From the NCBI GenBank assembly GCA_023432855.1, contig JAEZEZ010000082.1, positions 1-33,692 on the forward strand: DNA of 33,692 bases, in the 5' to 3' direction. Of the stretch, positions 32,194-33,692 are shown piece by piece (the first letter of the stretch is position 1; each line of letters begins with the position of its first letter). The DNA comes from Pseudomonadota bacterium. GTDB lineage: Bacteria; Pseudomonadota; Alphaproteobacteria; Caulobacterales; Caulobacteraceae. The notes beneath the pieces are model-generated. The model had not been told where the DNA came from, searched no databases, and was given only the letters and a program-made list of their open reading frames with translations. Position numbers and translations under genes: made by a program.

Positions 32194-32881
32194 GCCCCCC
32201 ATACTGAATTATATTTGGAGCCTCGGTTCTGCCCGCGGCCGGAACCGGCTTCCCCATCGTGATAATCGCCAGGGCCGCCCGGACGGTTTCGGTTTGCGGT
32301 TTCCTGTGGAGTCGGGACCGCCGCATCCATGCAGACATTGTGTCAAATCCGGTCAGCTCCTTGCGAATCGCCGAGTCCATTTGCCGTCAAATTGGGCGAT
32401 GAAACCGGCGGCGGCCGGGGTACCTGCGGCGCACAACCACGGTTGCGATGAAGGCTGACGAGCGATTTAAGGGTGTAAAGGGGTCAGTCATGGGCCGACT
32501 GTTGTCGTTCTTAACGCATTGTTTTCGTTAGTAGATTATAAAAATGCCGTGTCGGCGCCCGACTTGCTTGGGGCGGTTTCAAAGTGCGTGTTTTTTGCGC
32601 AACACCTCCTTTGAAAAGCGCCGCCAGAGGCTGTGTGCGAGGCGCTTCTTCATTGCGTGGAGGGGGGCTTCGGATATGTTCGAACTGCGACGGAGGGGGG
32701 CATCCCCATGTCGTGCTTTCCGGGTCGACGGATCGCTTCAGAAGACCGGCCTCCGGGCCGACTGGCTGGATCGAGAAGTTTACCGGGTTGCGGGGAGCAA
32801 AAGGGGAAGTTCCATCACGTGCTGTCGCACTGGACTGGATACGGAACCCTCTCACGATAAACAGTCTTTTGGAGGTTCAAT
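32194..32881 (+). other. Long upstream region of the porin gene
   Basis: I see no gene with a credible start in these 688 bases; open frames overlap in all phases without a strong ribosome binding site. A candidate promoter lies at 32511-32539, which would give a leader of about 335 bases before the porin. A small hairpin, GTCGG-CGC-CCGAC, occurs just after it near 32549. Long 5' leaders are common for outer-membrane protein genes and are often targets of small RNAs. GGAGG at 32871-32875 serves the porin. Confidence 0.5.
32511..32539 (+). promoter_or_regulatory. Candidate sigma-70 promoter for the porin
   Basis: TTAACG (32511-32516) and GATTAT (32534-32539) are 17 bases apart, and each matches four of six consensus bases. 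The surrounding DNA is AT-rich, as expected for a strong promoter. No experimental support. Confidence 0.35.
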
Positions 32882-33692
32882 ATGAAGATGGTGAAAAGCC
32901 TTCTGCTCGGCACCGCGGCGGGTCTCGTCGCTACTGCCGGCGCGCAGGCGGCCGATCTTCCCGTCAAGGCCAAACCGGTCCAGTACGTGAAGATTTGCTC
33001 GCTCTACGGAGCTGGCTTCTATTACATGCCGGGCACGGATACCTGCATCAAGGTCGGCGGCTTCGTCCGCGCCGAGGTGAACTTCAACGCGGGCGGCTCG
33101 TTCGCTCCGTCGTTCCAGAACTACGATCTGCGCACCGCCAACACGCAGAACTGGCGTACCCGCGCCGGCATCACCGCCGATGCCCGCTCGCAGACCGCCT
33201 ACGGCACCCTGCGTGGCTATGCCTACCTGGCGGCGACCGACGACAACTCGATCGGCGGCGGCGTCACCAACGGCACCGGCGCTTCGGCCTACAACCGCCT
33301 GTTCGCTCCGGCGGCGTTCATCCAGTTCGCCGGCTTCACCATGGGCAAGACTGGCTCGTTCTTCGACTTCGATGGCATGGGCTATTCGAACCAGTCGAAC
33401 GTCTGGGGTTCGGCCACCGGCGGCAACGGTATCGAAGTCTGGGCCTACACCGCTCAGCTCGGCAACGGCCTCTCGGCCTCGATCTCGGCTGAAAACAACA
33501 ACGGCCGTCGTATGGGCGTCGCGACCACTTTGACGACGACTGCCGTTGGCATTGTCGCTGGTGCCCCTGCCGTCGTCACAACGACGACTGCTGGTGCTCA
33601 GGCTGCTGCCGGTCAGGTGATGCCTGACATCGTCGGCAACCTGCGCATCGACCAGGCCTGGGGTTCGGCCCAGATCATGGGTGCTTACCACC
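32882..33692 (+). CDS. Outer-membrane porin (Porin_2 type), N-terminal 270 residues, runs off the window
   Basis: This porin of the alphaproteobacterial type lacks its C-terminus because the window ends. The signal peptide MKMVKSLLLGTAAGLVATAG ends with AQA before ADLPVKA, followed by the conserved VKICSLYGAGFYYMPGTDTCIKVGGFVRAE, which includes the Cys pair typical of the family. Beta strands follow (for example FIQFAGFTMGKTGSFFDF). A Thr/Ala-rich insertion (about residues 212-242) probably forms a surface loop. GGAGG six bases before ATG 32882 supports the start. Porins of this sequence type are, to my knowledge, characteristic of Bradyrhizobium-like bacteria, not of Caulobacteraceae, which rely on TonB receptors. 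Confidence 0.93.
   Translation, partial: MKMVKSLLLGTAAGLVATAGAQAADLPVKAKPVQYVKICSLYGAGFYYMPGTDTCIKVGGFVRAEVNFNAGGSFAPSFQNYDLRTANTQNWRTRAGITADARSQTAYGTLRGYAYLAATDDNSIGGGVTNGTGASAYNRLFAPAAFIQFAGFTMGKTGSFFDFDGMGYSNQSNVWGSATGGNGIEVWAYTAQLGNGLSASISAENNNGRRMGVATTLTTTAVGIVAGAPAVVTTTTAGAQAAAGQVMPDIVGNLRIDQAWGSAQIMGAYH

Noticed and set aside
32544..32885. Frames of 75-114 codons before the porin on both strands
   Set aside because: Several overlapping frames in different phases, none with a good start signal; more likely a leader RNA.

Overview
The window is alphaproteobacterial DNA that looks like a mosaic of three compositional segments. Segment A (1 to about 1.9 kb) carries trpG-trpD-trpC on the minus strand. 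Segment B (about 3.1 to 25.7 kb) is a dense, very GC-rich block whose gene content and order resemble Caulobacteraceae (Caulobacter, Phenylobacterium, Brevundimonas). Segment C (about 25.7 kb to the end) has softer codon use. It carries families I associate with Bradyrhizobium-like Hyphomicrobiales: a Porin_2-type porin, DUF3551, DUF2147, a PsiF-repeat protein, a Nu-type GST and a Sel1 protein. In codons counted by hand, the third position is G/C in 56 of 57 trpE codons, 74 of 95 trpD codons and 31 of 40 GST codons. Taxonomic names come from family knowledge, not from a search.

Layout. trpC (partial), trpD and trpG run leftward, followed by a lower-GC stretch (1.9-3.1 kb) with two orphan small genes and hairpin repeats. 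Next come a DUF3313-type lipoprotein, a small membrane protein and a membrane-anchored SDR. trpE and ppiD run leftward as one unit, back to back with tpiA-secG-pyrG-GNAT running rightward. topA, dprA, plsY, a dihydroorotase homologue lacking its metal ligands (pyrC') and pyrB run leftward. A membrane orphan, ruvX, a lipoprotein, a membrane protein paired with an ECF sigma factor, and then gatC-gatA-small membrane ORF-gatB follow. After gatB come a T-rich intergenic region with a clear intrinsic terminator, a 22-residue lysine-rich peptide gene, a PsiF-like protein, a GST with a basic N-terminal tail, a DUF2147 protein, a Sel1 protein, a TPR/glycosyltransferase-like protein, a DUF3551 protein, tRNA-Ser(GCT) and the start of a porin.

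How the genes work together. Most of segment B is housekeeping: tryptophan and pyrimidine synthesis, glycolysis, secretion, CTP synthesis, DNA topology and uptake, phospholipid synthesis and tRNA-Gln/Asn amidation. Many neighbours overlap by ATGA or GTGA, which suggests translational coupling. The trp genes are split: trpE sits with ppiD, 3.5 kb from trpGDC, with genes of both orientations between.

Most notable points. Codon composition changes inside gatB near position 25,741, at the conserved HDYRYFPDPDLLPL motif, where the gene content also changes family. An assembly chimera or a recombination junction should be excluded before the right part is read as the same genome. Other points of interest are the lysine-rich micropeptide, the degenerate dihydroorotase, the basic tail on the GST and several long hairpins. 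I found no CRISPR array, prophage, complete transposase or recognisable defence system.
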